Below, piece after piece: positions 8,623 through 17,585 of a stretch of DNA of 61,276 nucleotides. The notes under the pieces are model-generated. The model was not told the origin of the DNA, did not search any database, and worked only from the letters and a program-made list of their open reading frames with translations. Every line of letters starts with the position of its first letter. Position 1 is the first letter of the stretch. Position numbers and translations under genes: made by a program. Source of the DNA: Bartonella elizabethae F9251 = ATCC 49927 (lineage in GTDB: Bacteria; Pseudomonadota; Alphaproteobacteria; Rhizobiales; Rhizobiaceae); assembly GCF_000518165.1 (NCBI RefSeq), contig NZ_JADB01000009.1:7501-68776 (forward strand), written 5' to 3'.

Positions 8623-9816
8623 TTAGGTATTATCCCATTCCTTTTTTTGCAGAGTGCTGTTTACGATAAAGCCTAAGATGCCTGTGATCATGGTGGCAAT
8701 GCCGATGATAAAGAGTGTGTGTTGGGTATGGTGCACTTTTACAAAACCTGCACTAATAAAACCAATACATACGGCTGTTTGTATGATGAAGATATAGGCG
8801 GGCATCTGATTGTTTCGTTGTTCTTTCCGAATAGCTTTCATCATAAAACTTGCCATTAGAGCATTTTGCACGCCGTTGGCACTTCCAAGAATAAAAAATG
8901 ACAGCATCATCAGCCATGCGAAGCTCGTTAAAGAAAAGCAGAAAATGGCAAAACCAATGGTTGCGGCAGCTAATGATGCTCCAGCGGCATTGCCAAAGCG
9001 GTGGAAAAGGCTGGAAAAGCAGAGTGGGCCAACCACAAGACCGAGACTGATCATGCTGCTGATTATGCCATAGGTTTGTGCACTAAACGCTAGCTCAGTG
9101 CGGATGCGGACAATCGACAACACATTGAGAGCTGAAGTGAGGATGATGGTGATAATAAGGGGCATAAGAGCATAGACAACCTTTTTTTTACGCAAAAGCC
9201 CTGTTAAGTCTAGCCCCTTTTTGCTTTGCTGTGATGGGTTTATCGTTTTCTTATGCACTTTTAAACTTTTAAAACAGACTATGGTGATCAAGCCTGCACA
9301 GAGAACCATGATTGAGAGTGCAAAGAGCCCTTTTTGCCCGTTGGATAGACCATATAATACGCCCCCTAATAGTGGTCCGGCAATATAACCAAGATTACGA
9401 ACCGTTTGGATAATGCGATTGATATAGTCTAATTGCTGTTCATTTTTTGCGAAGTCAGGTACAGCAACAAGGATTGAGGACCAAAAGAGAGAACCAGCAC
9501 AGCCCAATGCAAAAGAAAGAGCAATATAAGCCCAAAACTGGTTAGCAATTGCAGCTGTAGCTATGAAAAGTGCTTCAAATAATAAAACAACAGTGACTGT
9601 GTGCACTGGCTGGAAATGATGCAAAAGGCGTGGGGCGATGGGGCCTGCGCAAATTCCTCCTATAAGCCCTGCAAACAGCAACATTGAAATAGAGGCTGTA
9701 CTTTCTGCTAAGTGTAAAGCAAAAGTGACTTGAGCTGTTTCATCGGCAAAGCTACTTAAGCCCAAAATGAGAAAAAGTCCCATTTGGGCAAAAATCATGG
9801 ACTTTTTCTTTGTCAC
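8623..9816 (-). CDS. MFS sugar-efflux-like transporter
   Basis: 397-aa inner-membrane protein of about 12 TM segments. The MFS fold is seen in LLFAGLIGGICAGPIAPRLL (motif A region) and NLGYIAGPLLGGVLYG (motif C-like, typical of exporters), with a basic central loop (KVHKKTINPSQQSKKG). I choose the GTG at 9816 because GGGGAGGAG lies just upstream with 4-6 nt spacing, whereas the longer frame back to 9876 has no such site. The AT-rich upstream region has TGAGAATGAGAAAG-like repeats that loosely resemble iron-responsive operators, but this is weak. The substrate is unknown; resemblance to SetA-type efflux is inference. Confidence 0.7.
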   Translation of the reverse strand: MTKKKSMIFAQMGLFLILGLSSFADETAQVTFALHLAESTASISMLLFAGLIGGICAGPIAPRLLHHFQPVHTVTVVLLFEALFIATAAIANQFWAYIALSFALGCAGSLFWSSILVAVPDFAKNEQQLDYINRIIQTVRNLGYIAGPLLGGVLYGLSNGQKGLFALSIMVLCAGLITIVCFKSLKVHKKTINPSQQSKKGLDLTGLLRKKKVVYALMPLIITIILTSALNVLSIVRIRTELAFSAQTYGIISSMISLGLVVGPLCFSSLFHRFGNAAGASLAAATIGFAIFCFSLTSFAWLMMLSFFILGSANGVQNALMASFMMKAIRKEQRNNQMPAYIFIIQTAVCIGFISAGFVKVHHTQHTLFIIGIATMITGILGFIVNSTLQKKEWDNT

Positions 9817-9980
9817 AATGCTCCTCCCCAAGGTGCTAAAGTTATCATTTTCTCCTGTGTGTTGATGGTATATCACAGGTTTTTGCTCTGTCTATTTTTT
9901 TCCGGATGATTAAGTTTGAGAAAATAATCTTTCTCATTCTCATTGCTATATTATGCCAAAAGCTTTTCAAGCCAATTATA

Positions 9981-10012
9981 AAAAAAGCTGTACAAAACTG
10001 TACAGCTTTTTT
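9981..10012. terminator. Bidirectional Rho-independent terminator
   Basis: Perfect 14-bp stem AAAAAAGCTGTACA / TGTACAGCTTTTTT with a 4-nt loop (AAAC). It lies 25 nt past the stop of the leftward 10038-11126 gene, so it mainly serves that gene. The A/T runs on both sides would also allow it to work in the other direction. Confidence 0.9.
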
Positions 10013-10037
10013 TAGGTTCATTTTAGAGCTAGAAATT

Positions 10038-11126
10038 TTAAAGTTTAAAAAAGTCCTTGCGGCTTCTGTAACCATAATAACCACAAACACTGGAAATTAT
10101 GGCGCCTATCAGACTCCCTAAAAAGCCCCACCATCCCATCTTGGAGGCTGTGTTTGTGACTTTTGTGGCGGTGTTTTTGGCACCTTTGATAGCTCCTTCA
10201 AGATTGTCAGAGAGGGTTTCAGCCCGTTCTTCAAGCACTTTTATCGCTTTTACAGTTTTTTCCTCTGCACTTTGATAAAGTTGAAGAGCACGGTTGGCTG
10301 CTCTTTGTGCATCCGCACGGCTCATGCCATCTTTTGTGAGGGCATTGATGATATCGCTTCGATTAAATTTTTCTGTCAGATCTTCTACACGATCAGAAAG
10401 GCGTTCCTCTAGATTTTTCAGAGTGGTGCGGTAATGAGAAGGATCCTTTTTAAAGGCTGTGATTGCCTCTCCAATATCACTGAGTGCTGCCTGATAGGAT
10501 GTTTTTAAGCGCTCAGGATTGAGGGCAGGAATATCGCTTTTATGGAGAAGGGTACGCAACTCATTGCCAAGTTGGTCAAAATTGACGCCATCATCGCTGT
10601 TTTTTGTTAAAAACTTTGCAAAATCCTCGCTGTTTAATTTTGTAAGCAGGGGGGAAATATTTGTTTTGAAACTGTCGACAGTTTGTTGGACCATCGAGCT
10701 GTTTGCTAGAGCAGCTTTAGCCCCTATTTTTGCTGTGCTTGAAACGACATGGATGGCTTGGAGGGTCATAAGAAGTGTTATGAGAGCCCAGGTTAAGAAA
10801 CCATGAAGAGCTCCAGCGGTTTCAGCAAAACGCCCAGCCACAAAACCTCCCAAAGCAAGACTTATCAGTATAACGATAAGAGAACTTGTGCCCATGGAGA
10901 GGAACGAGCCTTCAAAAGGGGAGGACGAAGTGAAATCCATTTGGCTCAATCCTAATGCTCCTACCAGAAAAGAGAGGCAGATTGAGGTGGCAAGAGCCGT
11001 TACCAGTCCAGCAAAAATGGCGGACCATGAAATGGGTGTTTGAAAAAAAGGATATTCTGTCTCTAGGGATGTTTCTCCTAGAAAATTCGTATCGAAAGGT
11101 GTTTTTTCAGGAATGCGGGTTTCCAT
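10038..11126 (-). CDS. Multi-pass membrane protein with long amphipathic domain
   Basis: 362-aa protein. After a polar 30-residue start come three hydrophobic segments (about 33-57, 72-98 and 103-125). The first begins PISWSAIFAGLVTALATSI, a pattern I associate with uncharacterised rhizobial membrane proteins often labelled 'PhnA-like'. Residues about 130-335 are charged and helical with no Cys. They end in a KGAKNTATKVTNTASKMG stretch before one last hydrophobic segment (WWGFLGSLIGAIISSVCGYYGY) and a basic tail. This suits an envelope protein with a large soluble loop. The function is unknown. A strong terminator follows, and a long spacer without a convincing gene lies upstream. Confidence 0.75.
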   Translation of the reverse strand: METRIPEKTPFDTNFLGETSLETEYPFFQTPISWSAIFAGLVTALATSICLSFLVGALGLSQMDFTSSSPFEGSFLSMGTSSLIVILISLALGGFVAGRFAETAGALHGFLTWALITLLMTLQAIHVVSSTAKIGAKAALANSSMVQQTVDSFKTNISPLLTKLNSEDFAKFLTKNSDDGVNFDQLGNELRTLLHKSDIPALNPERLKTSYQAALSDIGEAITAFKKDPSHYRTTLKNLEERLSDRVEDLTEKFNRSDIINALTKDGMSRADAQRAANRALQLYQSAEEKTVKAIKVLEERAETLSDNLEGAIKGAKNTATKVTNTASKMGWWGFLGSLIGAIISSVCGYYGYRSRKDFFKL

Positions 11127-12044
11127 GTTTTATCTCCTTGAATATTCTGGAGATACAATGCCTTATTGCCAATTATGTTCCAAAATAGATGGATGGACGC
11201 TAAAATGAAGAGAAAAAACACTTTAACGTTTATTATGAGAGGAAAAATGTGAAATACGCAACTCTAAAGATCTAATGTATGCTTGAGGAAAGGCGTGTTT
11301 CTCTCTATACTGTATAGTATCATTGAATCTCTTATGTGAGGAATATTTTATAAAATAGAGTTAAAAAGTCAGGCGTCAGGGAAAAAATAAATATCAACTC
11401 AGAATATTATAAGAGCTCACGGTTTAAGTTAAATAAAAGTGTGTTGATTTTTTATTCTATAATAATTTTCACTAAATGAGACGCTAATTTTTTTCTGCTT
11501 TTCATCAGTAAAAAACTTTATGAAATGAGTACGATATATTGATATATTGGTTTTTGGGTGTTTTGCAGAAGTAGCATTATACTCTATGAGCTGATAGACC
11601 AAAATTCTTTACAATAATGATTTGTGTTGATAGGCTCTTTAAGCTATTGCTCTGTTTATACTATATTGATTGGGGGGTAGAGGCGCTAGAGGTTGTTTTT
11701 CTGCTTTGTCTTTTATCGATCAACTTTGATGGATCTTGTAGAGAAAGTGGCATTGTTGCTGTGAAAAGAGATTGTGCTTTTGTTTATGATATAATGGAAA
11801 AAGCAGCGGAAGATTGTGGCAAAGTGTGTGTAAAGGAAAGATTCTTCATGGGTTGAATTTTTTCATGTGAAGCGTGGAGAATAGAATTTTATTGATTAAA
11901 AAATAATAGAAATTTTATTTCACAAAGTAAAATAATAACACTTTTCATTATGATTATTTATCTATATAAGAAAAAATATCATTATATTTTTTATTTTCAA
12001 TTAAATACTATTTAATATATAACTTTAAAAGTGTGATTTTCTTT
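11127..12044. other. Long AT-rich spacer between divergent genes
   Basis: About 900 nt between two divergently transcribed genes. A 79-codon plus-strand frame (11617-11856) has unusual composition (many Cys), no ribosome-binding site and no recognisable family, so I do not call it. The last 150 nt are extremely AT-rich and probably hold the promoter of the Bcr/CflA-type gene. Confidence 0.45.
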
Positions 12045-13241
12045 ATGAATCGTAAATATACTTTTCCATTTATTATACTTATTGTATGTTTGTCGACAGG
12101 GGGATTAATCTCTACTGATATTTTTTTACCAGCACTGGGAGATATGCGTCAGTATTATCAAGTGACTCAATCTCAAATTCAAAGTGCCGTGGCTGTTTTT
12201 TTGTTTGCGTTGGCACTTGGACAGCTTATTTATGGACCGCTCAGTGATAATTTTGGGCGTAAAAAAACACTTCTATTAGGCTTATTCTTGTGGTTATTCA
12301 CGACAATTGGTGTGATTTATACGGTTCATATTCATGCTTTTCTTGTATTACGTTTTTTGCAAGGTCTTGGAGCTTGTGCGGGACTTGTCTTAAGTCGCGC
12401 GATTATCAATGATTTGTTGGATAAAAAAGCAGCAGGAAGACTTTATTTGATCGTTTTCCCTTTTATTGGAATGTCGCCAGCACTTGCACCTTTCATCGGT
12501 GGACTGTTGATACAAGCTTTTCATTGGCAGGTGACTTTTATCTTTTTAGGCTTTTTTATATTTTTGACCATTTTACTGTGTTGTTTTGTGCTAACCGAAA
12601 CTCTCCCTCTTCAAAAACGACAGCCTTTTTCGCCGGTAGGATTTATGAAGGGATATTTAGATGTTCTCAGAAATAAACAATTTATTTTTTATGCACTTAT
12701 TCCGTGTTTTTCTTATGCAGCCTATTTTGCTTATATTGTGGAGTCGCCTTTTTTACTCACGACTTTGGGTTTATCGCCGATCCATATTAGTTATAGCTAT
12801 ATTGGTGTCTCATTTCCCTATATTTTGGGAAATTTTTTGGCGCGATGGTTTTTTGAACGCGAGTCTATGGAAAAAACTGTGGGGAGAGGGTACATTATTT
12901 TTGTTATAGGAGGTGTGCTTTTTGCTGTGCAAATGTATCTAAGCCCATGGCCCCTTGTGACAAGTTTTATGGCAATTGCTGTTCTTACTTTCGGCAATGG
13001 TTTTTTATTGCCGTTAGGCACAGCGTTGGCTATTTCATCCCATCCGCAAGCGGCGGGAGCGGCTTCTGGGGTTATGGGCTCTTTGCAATTAGGGAGCGCT
13101 GCACTCAGTGCCGCGGTTATCGGAGAGATCTCTGGTCATAGCCCACGGGCTATGGCAACTTTGTTAGCCGCCTGTTGCATGATTGGTTTTATCATTTATA
13201 TCCAAAAAGCGCGTCATTTTATGACCTCAGAAATAAGCTGA
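12045..13241 (+). CDS. Bcr/CflA-family drug-resistance MFS transporter
   Basis: 398-aa inner-membrane exporter of the 12-TM DHA1 group. Recognisable Bcr/CflA features are STDIFLPALGDMRQYYQVT in the first periplasmic loop, QLIYGPLSDNFGRKK (motif A), RFLQGLGACAGLVLSRAII (motif B/C region) and FPFIGMSPALAPFIGG. In the known family these export chloramphenicol-type drugs, bicyclomycin, sulfonamides or dipeptides; the substrate here is unknown. I prefer the ATG at 12045. An in-frame GTG lies 12 nt upstream, and neither has a strong ribosome-binding site. It is the only rightward MFS gene in the first 21 kb. Confidence 0.85.
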   Translation: MNRKYTFPFIILIVCLSTGGLISTDIFLPALGDMRQYYQVTQSQIQSAVAVFLFALALGQLIYGPLSDNFGRKKTLLLGLFLWLFTTIGVIYTVHIHAFLVLRFLQGLGACAGLVLSRAIINDLLDKKAAGRLYLIVFPFIGMSPALAPFIGGLLIQAFHWQVTFIFLGFFIFLTILLCCFVLTETLPLQKRQPFSPVGFMKGYLDVLRNKQFIFYALIPCFSYAAYFAYIVESPFLLTTLGLSPIHISYSYIGVSFPYILGNFLARWFFERESMEKTVGRGYIIFVIGGVLFAVQMYLSPWPLVTSFMAIAVLTFGNGFLLPLGTALAISSHPQAAGAASGVMGSLQLGSAALSAAVIGEISGHSPRAMATLLAACCMIGFIIYIQKARHFMTSEIS

Positions 13242-13508
13242 GTGAAATGATCAAAAGAGAGCATTATGCAGAAATATTTTTGATGTTTTACATGTTTTTG
13301 GACTCTGTTGTTGAATGATTTTTTTTAATTAGTGGTTTGATTGAGGGGCTTTAAAATTGGTCATAAGCTTCGTTTAAATTTAACAAATTTGGTGTTATGG
13401 GGGGGAGCTTGTGGGCGTAGAGTTTCAACATATCTGTATTTTTATGACATTTGGGAGAAAGAGTTTGGCTTCTGATGCGTGTGTTGAAGCAAGAGGAGCG
13501 ACCGATCA

Positions 13509-14240
13509 ATGAGTCTTCCTGTTGTTATTCTTTCTCCTGTGATGCCCATTTGGGATGAGGGGGCTTTTTGCGCTCCATTGACAAAGCTCTGCGCGACAAA
13601 AGGATTCCAAGTAACGCTACTGGATACACTCTCGCTTTTTCCTAAGAGTGCTTATTTTCTCAATTATTCTGCTATTGAAACGTTATCTTTTATGATAAAA
13701 AAACTCGAAAAGTATTTTAAAGAGCCTGCGGTGCTTGTGGGATTTTCTATGGCTGGAATGTTGGTACAAATATTGGCACCACAGCTTCCTAATGTTCGCG
13801 CTGTACTTGCTGTCAATGCACCTGGCTATCCAGATAAGCCTTTGCAGCGGCGCCTTGGAGATATTTTGTTTTACTTAGAAAATAATGATTTGGCAGGAGC
13901 TTTGGAAACACTTAATGTTTTTATGCATTCTCGTGGCATCATTAAAAAAAGAGTTGCCTTGGAAATTCCGCAAGATCAAAAAAGCATGGCCATTGAACGG
14001 ATGACAAGAGGATTTAAACTCTTATTGGCATTGGATGCTAGAGATGAGATTGTTAAGTATACGGGTAAGTTTTTAGCGTTAGTGGGTGAAAAATCGCAAC
14101 TTGCAACGGTTGATAATCAAACAAAAAGCAAATGTTTCAATCATGAATATCGAATAGTTTCTGGGGCGGGTACGCGTTTGTGGGATGATAATCCTGTTAT
14201 GACAAATGCAATTGTTAGCGAATGGATGGAGAGATTATGA
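13509..14240 (+). CDS. Alpha/beta-hydrolase family protein
   Basis: 243-aa cytoplasmic protein with no signal peptide. It has an alpha/beta-hydrolase nucleophile elbow GFSMAG (about residues 78-83, Ser80), preceded by AVLV on strand beta-5. A plausible acid lies in LALDARDEI. The usual terminal His motif is unclear: the sequence near the end reads IVSGAGTRLWDDNP, so the third catalytic residue may be missing or displaced. BioH-like or other small esterases are possible, but I cannot assign a substrate. Its stop codon overlaps the start of a decayed dehydrogenase gene (ATGA), so the two were once translationally coupled. This context suggests a lost small-molecule pathway. Confidence 0.65.
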   Translation: MSLPVVILSPVMPIWDEGAFCAPLTKLCATKGFQVTLLDTLSLFPKSAYFLNYSAIETLSFMIKKLEKYFKEPAVLVGFSMAGMLVQILAPQLPNVRAVLAVNAPGYPDKPLQRRLGDILFYLENNDLAGALETLNVFMHSRGIIKKRVALEIPQDQKSMAIERMTRGFKLLLALDARDEIVKYTGKFLALVGEKSQLATVDNQTKSKCFNHEYRIVSGAGTRLWDDNPVMTNAIVSEWMERL

Positions 14241-14526
14241 AAAAAAGTTCTTGTGCTATTGGGTAGTGGGTTGGGATTAGAAATCAGCGAGGGGCGTTGA
14301 AAGGGCTTAGAGTCATGACTATTGCTATTCATTTCACTTATGGTGATATGGGGTGGGAATGTTGGAAAAGGGAAGGGGATTGTCTTCCTCAAGCAACTTG
14401 GTAAAAATTACAGAATGCGATGCTCTTTTGCTTGCTGCTGTTGCTGATCTAGGAGATGCAGCAAAAGAATTTGTCCTTCATTTAAGAGAGTATCGATTTC
14501 TATATCTTTTTCCTGTTCTTCTTTAG
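14237..14526 (+). pseudogene. Decayed isocitrate/isopropylmalate-dehydrogenase-family gene
   Basis: Three consecutive frames give family-like sequence in order. First, after the ATG that overlaps the hydrolase stop, dropping one A from the run of seven A gives KKVLVLLGSGLGLEISEG, matching the N-terminal KxxVLPGDGIGPEI of this family. Second, another frame reads FTYGDMGWECWKREGDCLP, matching the GDxGWExWxxEGxPLP segment of isopropylmalate/tartrate-type dehydrogenases. Third, a further frame reads ECDALLLAAVADLGDAAKEF, followed by VLHLREYRFLY and a stop, equivalent to the DAxLFGAV region. Only about the first 95 codons remain, so the gene is dead. The frameshifts include homopolymer slippage. 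The exact substrate of the ancestor is unknown. Confidence 0.65.
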
Positions 14527-15474
14527 TGCCAAAAGTTAGGTCTGTTTACTGATAGATGTTTCGTAAGATACATCATTGGTTCTCAGCAGTCTTTTCATTT
14601 TTATGTTATCAGAAAAAATATTAAAGATTTGTAAGCTGGATTGGATTTTCGGAGTATTACTTTTCTAACGTCCAATTGTGTAATGGATTTTACTCTTGAG
14701 ATTAAGGGGATAAGATACATGCATCATACAATGTTTTTTTTAGCTCTTATAAGAAGTATTTTTACTCGTTTCTTCAGTGTCTTTTATCTAACCATTAATT
14801 TCTGCTCTTGATGTGCAAATGAAAGGCTTTAATGAACTTCAATAGCAGAGGACTTATCCGGTTCTTTCATCCAAGATGCAAAAAAAAGATTAATGATCAT
14901 TATAAACTAATCCGTTATCTTGCCTTAGGAGAAATATGCAGGAAATCTAGAGACTTTGTGTGCCTCAAAAGCGTTGTTAATAATCGATATTCTTTGTAAA
15001 TCAGAAAGAGATGTTGTGAAAAGATAAGATACAGTATCATTAGACAGAACAGCTTTGCAAGTTTTATTGACAAATAGGTCCGTGAAGCGTTGATGGTGAA
15101 TATGGGCTGTTCAGTTGGCAGTCAATAAATTGCTGTAAAGATCTCATAAAGTGTTTCCTTTATGCTTTTATGTAGATTGCACGATGGTTAGGTGTTCGCT
15201 TCGGGGGATATTTCCCAATTTGATAACAAGAACAGCTCTTTTTTCTGTAAGACGGTGAAGATGTAATAAGTGATCATTTTATGCTTTTATTTCCTTTTTA
15301 ATTGATCATTGTGTGGAAATTTGTACGGAAAATATTTGATGTGGTGTGTTTGTGCATGAACAAATTTTTGACGTAATTCGCCTAGATAGAAAGCCCACTG
15401 CAATTTTTTCAACAACTCGTGTCCCCTCTGTTGTGATGCGCGGTCGTTTTTAAAGCAAAAAAGAAAGGGCTTTT
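14527..15474. other. Long spacer with possible gene debris
   Basis: About 950 nt with no intact gene. It probably contains the rest of the decayed dehydrogenase gene, but I could not align it. Near the end, a frame from GTG 15352 to TAA 15453 encodes 33 residues (VHEQIFDVIRLDRKPTAIFS, then TTRVPSVVMRGRF) with protein-like composition. It could be the tail of a lost gene or a small peptide gene just upstream of the amidase. I do not recognise it. Confidence 0.35.
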
Positions 15475-16278
15475 ATGTATCGGATTGATTACAACAGTTA
15501 TCGTTCTGTCAAGAGTTTTAGTCGTCGCGTTCGTTTTCTTGTCATGCATTATACGGCTATTGATTTTAAAGCCTCAGTCATGGCGCTTACGGGAGAAAAG
15601 GTTAGTGCACACTATCTCGTTCCTGATCCTTCAGAGCAGACATATCGTGAAGCTGGATTTAAAGATATGCGTATTTTTAATCTGGTTGATGAGAATGAGC
15701 GTGCGTGGCATGCAGGTGTTAGCGCGTGGGCTGGGTATAGTCATCTCAATGATTCATCTATTGGGATTGAAATCGTTAATTTAGCAACGAGTCATTCTAA
15801 GTCTTCAGAAGATACTGTTGAAATGAATCATCATAATGAGGAGTTTAGCTTTCCTCCTTATAATCCGATACAAATTGATGCCGTCAAAGAGCTTGCATTG
15901 AATATTCTTCAACGCTATCCCGGTATTACGCCAACGGATGTTGTGGGGCATAGTGATATTGCCATTGGAAGAAAAAGTGATCCAGGAGCAGCTTTTCCGT
16001 GGAAAGAGCTTTATGAGGCAGGGATAGGGGCGTGGTATGATGATGAGCCTAAAAATCGCTATCAGGAACAATTTTCTAAGAGTTTTCCGTCCAAGGAAGA
16101 GGCTTTGGAAAAGCTGAAATGTTATGGGTATGATATTTCAGCAGCATCTACTGAAATAGGATATAAAAATTTGATCCGAGCTTTTCAACTTCATTTTCGT
16201 CAAGAAAAGTATGACGGAATTCTTGATGTTGAAACAGCAGCCATTCTTTACGCATTAGTTGATAAATATTTTTCGTGA
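15475..16278 (+). CDS. amiD: N-acetylmuramoyl-L-alanine amidase, AmiD-type
   Basis: 267-aa Zn-dependent amidase that cuts the bond between N-acetylmuramic acid and L-alanine in peptidoglycan. The Amidase_2 (AmpD/PGRP) domain covers about residues 15-180. Candidate Zn ligands are H25 (VMHYTAID), H159 (VVGHSDIAIGRKSDPG) and D169. E99 in SIGIEIVN and the WHAG and AHYLV motifs are also seen. Residues about 195-265 form a PG_binding_1-like domain (EEALEKLKCYGYD, FQLHFRQEKYDGILDVET). No signal peptide or lipobox is visible, unlike E. coli AmiD, so periplasmic delivery is unclear. GAAAGGG lies just before the ATG. A hairpin terminator follows. Probably used in wall recycling or remodelling. Confidence 0.85.
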   Translation: MYRIDYNSYRSVKSFSRRVRFLVMHYTAIDFKASVMALTGEKVSAHYLVPDPSEQTYREAGFKDMRIFNLVDENERAWHAGVSAWAGYSHLNDSSIGIEIVNLATSHSKSSEDTVEMNHHNEEFSFPPYNPIQIDAVKELALNILQRYPGITPTDVVGHSDIAIGRKSDPGAAFPWKELYEAGIGAWYDDEPKNRYQEQFSKSFPSKEEALEKLKCYGYDISAASTEIGYKNLIRAFQLHFRQEKYDGILDVETAAILYALVDKYFS

Positions 16279-16321
16279 ATTCAATTCTTTTGAATTAAAA
16301 GGTATTTTATGATGATGGGTG

Positions 16322-16347
16322 AGCGCTTTTTGTTTCTTAAAAGCGCT
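16322..16347 (+). terminator. Rho-independent terminator after amiD
   Basis: 9-bp stem AGCGCTTTT / AAAAGCGCT with an 8-nt loop, followed by TATTTTTTG. It starts 44 nt past the amiD stop. Confidence 0.75.
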
Positions 16348-17534
16348 TATTTTTTGCTGATTGGTTTCATATAAAAAAGAGCATTTATTGTTTTTAAAAA
16401 TCGTATAGATGGTATAAGGCATTTTATGGAAACATAACTTTATAGCAAACTTTATGGTTTGCAGAGATGAAGTTTTGTTGTTTCTTTTTCTTATATTCTG
16501 TTTCGTTTAAAAGTATCCAAAGTTAAGATGTTGTGTATAATGGGATTATGCAAGATAGAATGCCTCAAACAAAATGGACTTTTATGGCATGTTTAGCTGT
16601 TTGTTTTAGAAAATATTTTTTTGGTGTGTATCACACACATATTTTGCAATGGCATTTGTAAAGAGTATAAAATCTTTTGTGAAGTCTATTGTCTGTTGTG
16701 CATCATCATTCTTATGTTTCATAAAAAAACAAGCCGGCACCATTCTACATTTTTCTCGCTCTCGATGTTGTGCGACAGTCTTTGACATTTGAAACGATTC
16801 ATAGGTATTTGTCTTTCTTTTTTATTCAGCTTTTATTTATACGCTAATCCTCCTTGTGATGCGTAAGGGGATGATTTTGATTGCTTCAACAGGGAGGAAT
16901 TTGAAATGAGAGAATCTGACAATATTCAGTTTTCTCATTCAAGTTGAATAAAGATAAATTATCATTATAAATCAATGTATTATTTTGCTTCTATTCTATT
17001 ATGCTGTAAAACACCATCATTAAAGGTGTGATGCAGGAGCATAAAGTATATACACTTAATTGAAGTATTTTAAAAATAGAGAGGGGAAAATATTAAGGGT
17101 GGAATTTGTCTGTAGAGCCTTATGCAAATGAATCATAAAGAATCCAATAAAGCGTCTCCCCAAAGCAATTTAATTATTTACAAACTGGTGCTGGTAGGAA
17201 TTTTCGTACTTTGAGAGGAGATAAGAGTTCTTGTTCAGTGCAGTTGACTGAATATTCTGGGTGAGACTTACTTGAGAAGATCATGTCTTAAATTACAAGG
17301 ATTAGGTGTAAAAAAACAAAGAAAGACCAATTTGAGGATAAAGCAATGGGGCACGCTTTAAAGAGCAAGAAAGGGATTGTTTGAATTGATGGCTAACATC
17401 CTATGAAGTCTTTTTATCAAACTCATAAGGTTAATTTTCTAAGAATATTTTTGTGAAACTAAGCTGTTTTGTCAGAAGGATTAAGAAAATAAGTATCCGG
17501 AAAGATTGTTCATGATATTTGATTGCAAAAAATA
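16348..17534. other. Long spacer between amiD and the porin gene
   Basis: About 1.2 kb between the convergent amiD and porin genes. A 60-codon minus-strand frame (16606-16788) is probably part of a repeated non-functional element also seen near 25.2 kb. I see no other gene, only AT-rich sequence. Confidence 0.45.
16720..16815 (-). repeat. Diverged copy A of an intergenic repeat
   Basis: On the plus strand a GGCACCATTCTACATTTTTC block is followed about 35 nt later by TTGAAACGATTCATAGGTAT. Near 25.2 kb the same order appears as GGCACCCTCATACGCTTTGC and TTGAAATGATTTATAGGTAT. The minus-strand translation of both carries a similar peptide (CRMVPACFFMKHK versus MRVPICAFMKGSR). The copies are diverged, so this may be a decayed mobile or phage-derived element dispersed in the genome. 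Confidence 0.4.
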
Positions 17535-17564
17535 AAAAACTGGCAACATGAGTTGCCAGTTTTT
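17535..17564 (-). terminator. Rho-independent terminator after the porin gene
   Basis: Perfect 13-bp stem AAAAACTGGCAAC / GTTGCCAGTTTTT with a 4-nt loop (ATGA). It begins 22 nt past the porin stop on the minus strand and ends in a T-run. Strong and typical. Confidence 0.9.
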
Positions 17565-17585
17565 GAAAGCTCTAGCTTAATAGAA

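Noticed and set aside
9915..9950. Possible iron-responsive (Fur/Irr-like) operator before the SetA-like gene
   Set aside because: Only loose resemblance to known operator sequences in very AT-rich DNA.
11617..11856. 79-codon plus-strand frame rich in Cys
   Set aside because: Unusual composition, no start signal and no recognised motif; kept only as a note in the spacer entry.
16606..16788. 60-codon minus-strand frame between amiD and the porin
   Set aside because: It overlaps a repeat also found near 25.2 kb, with no ribosome-binding site or family.
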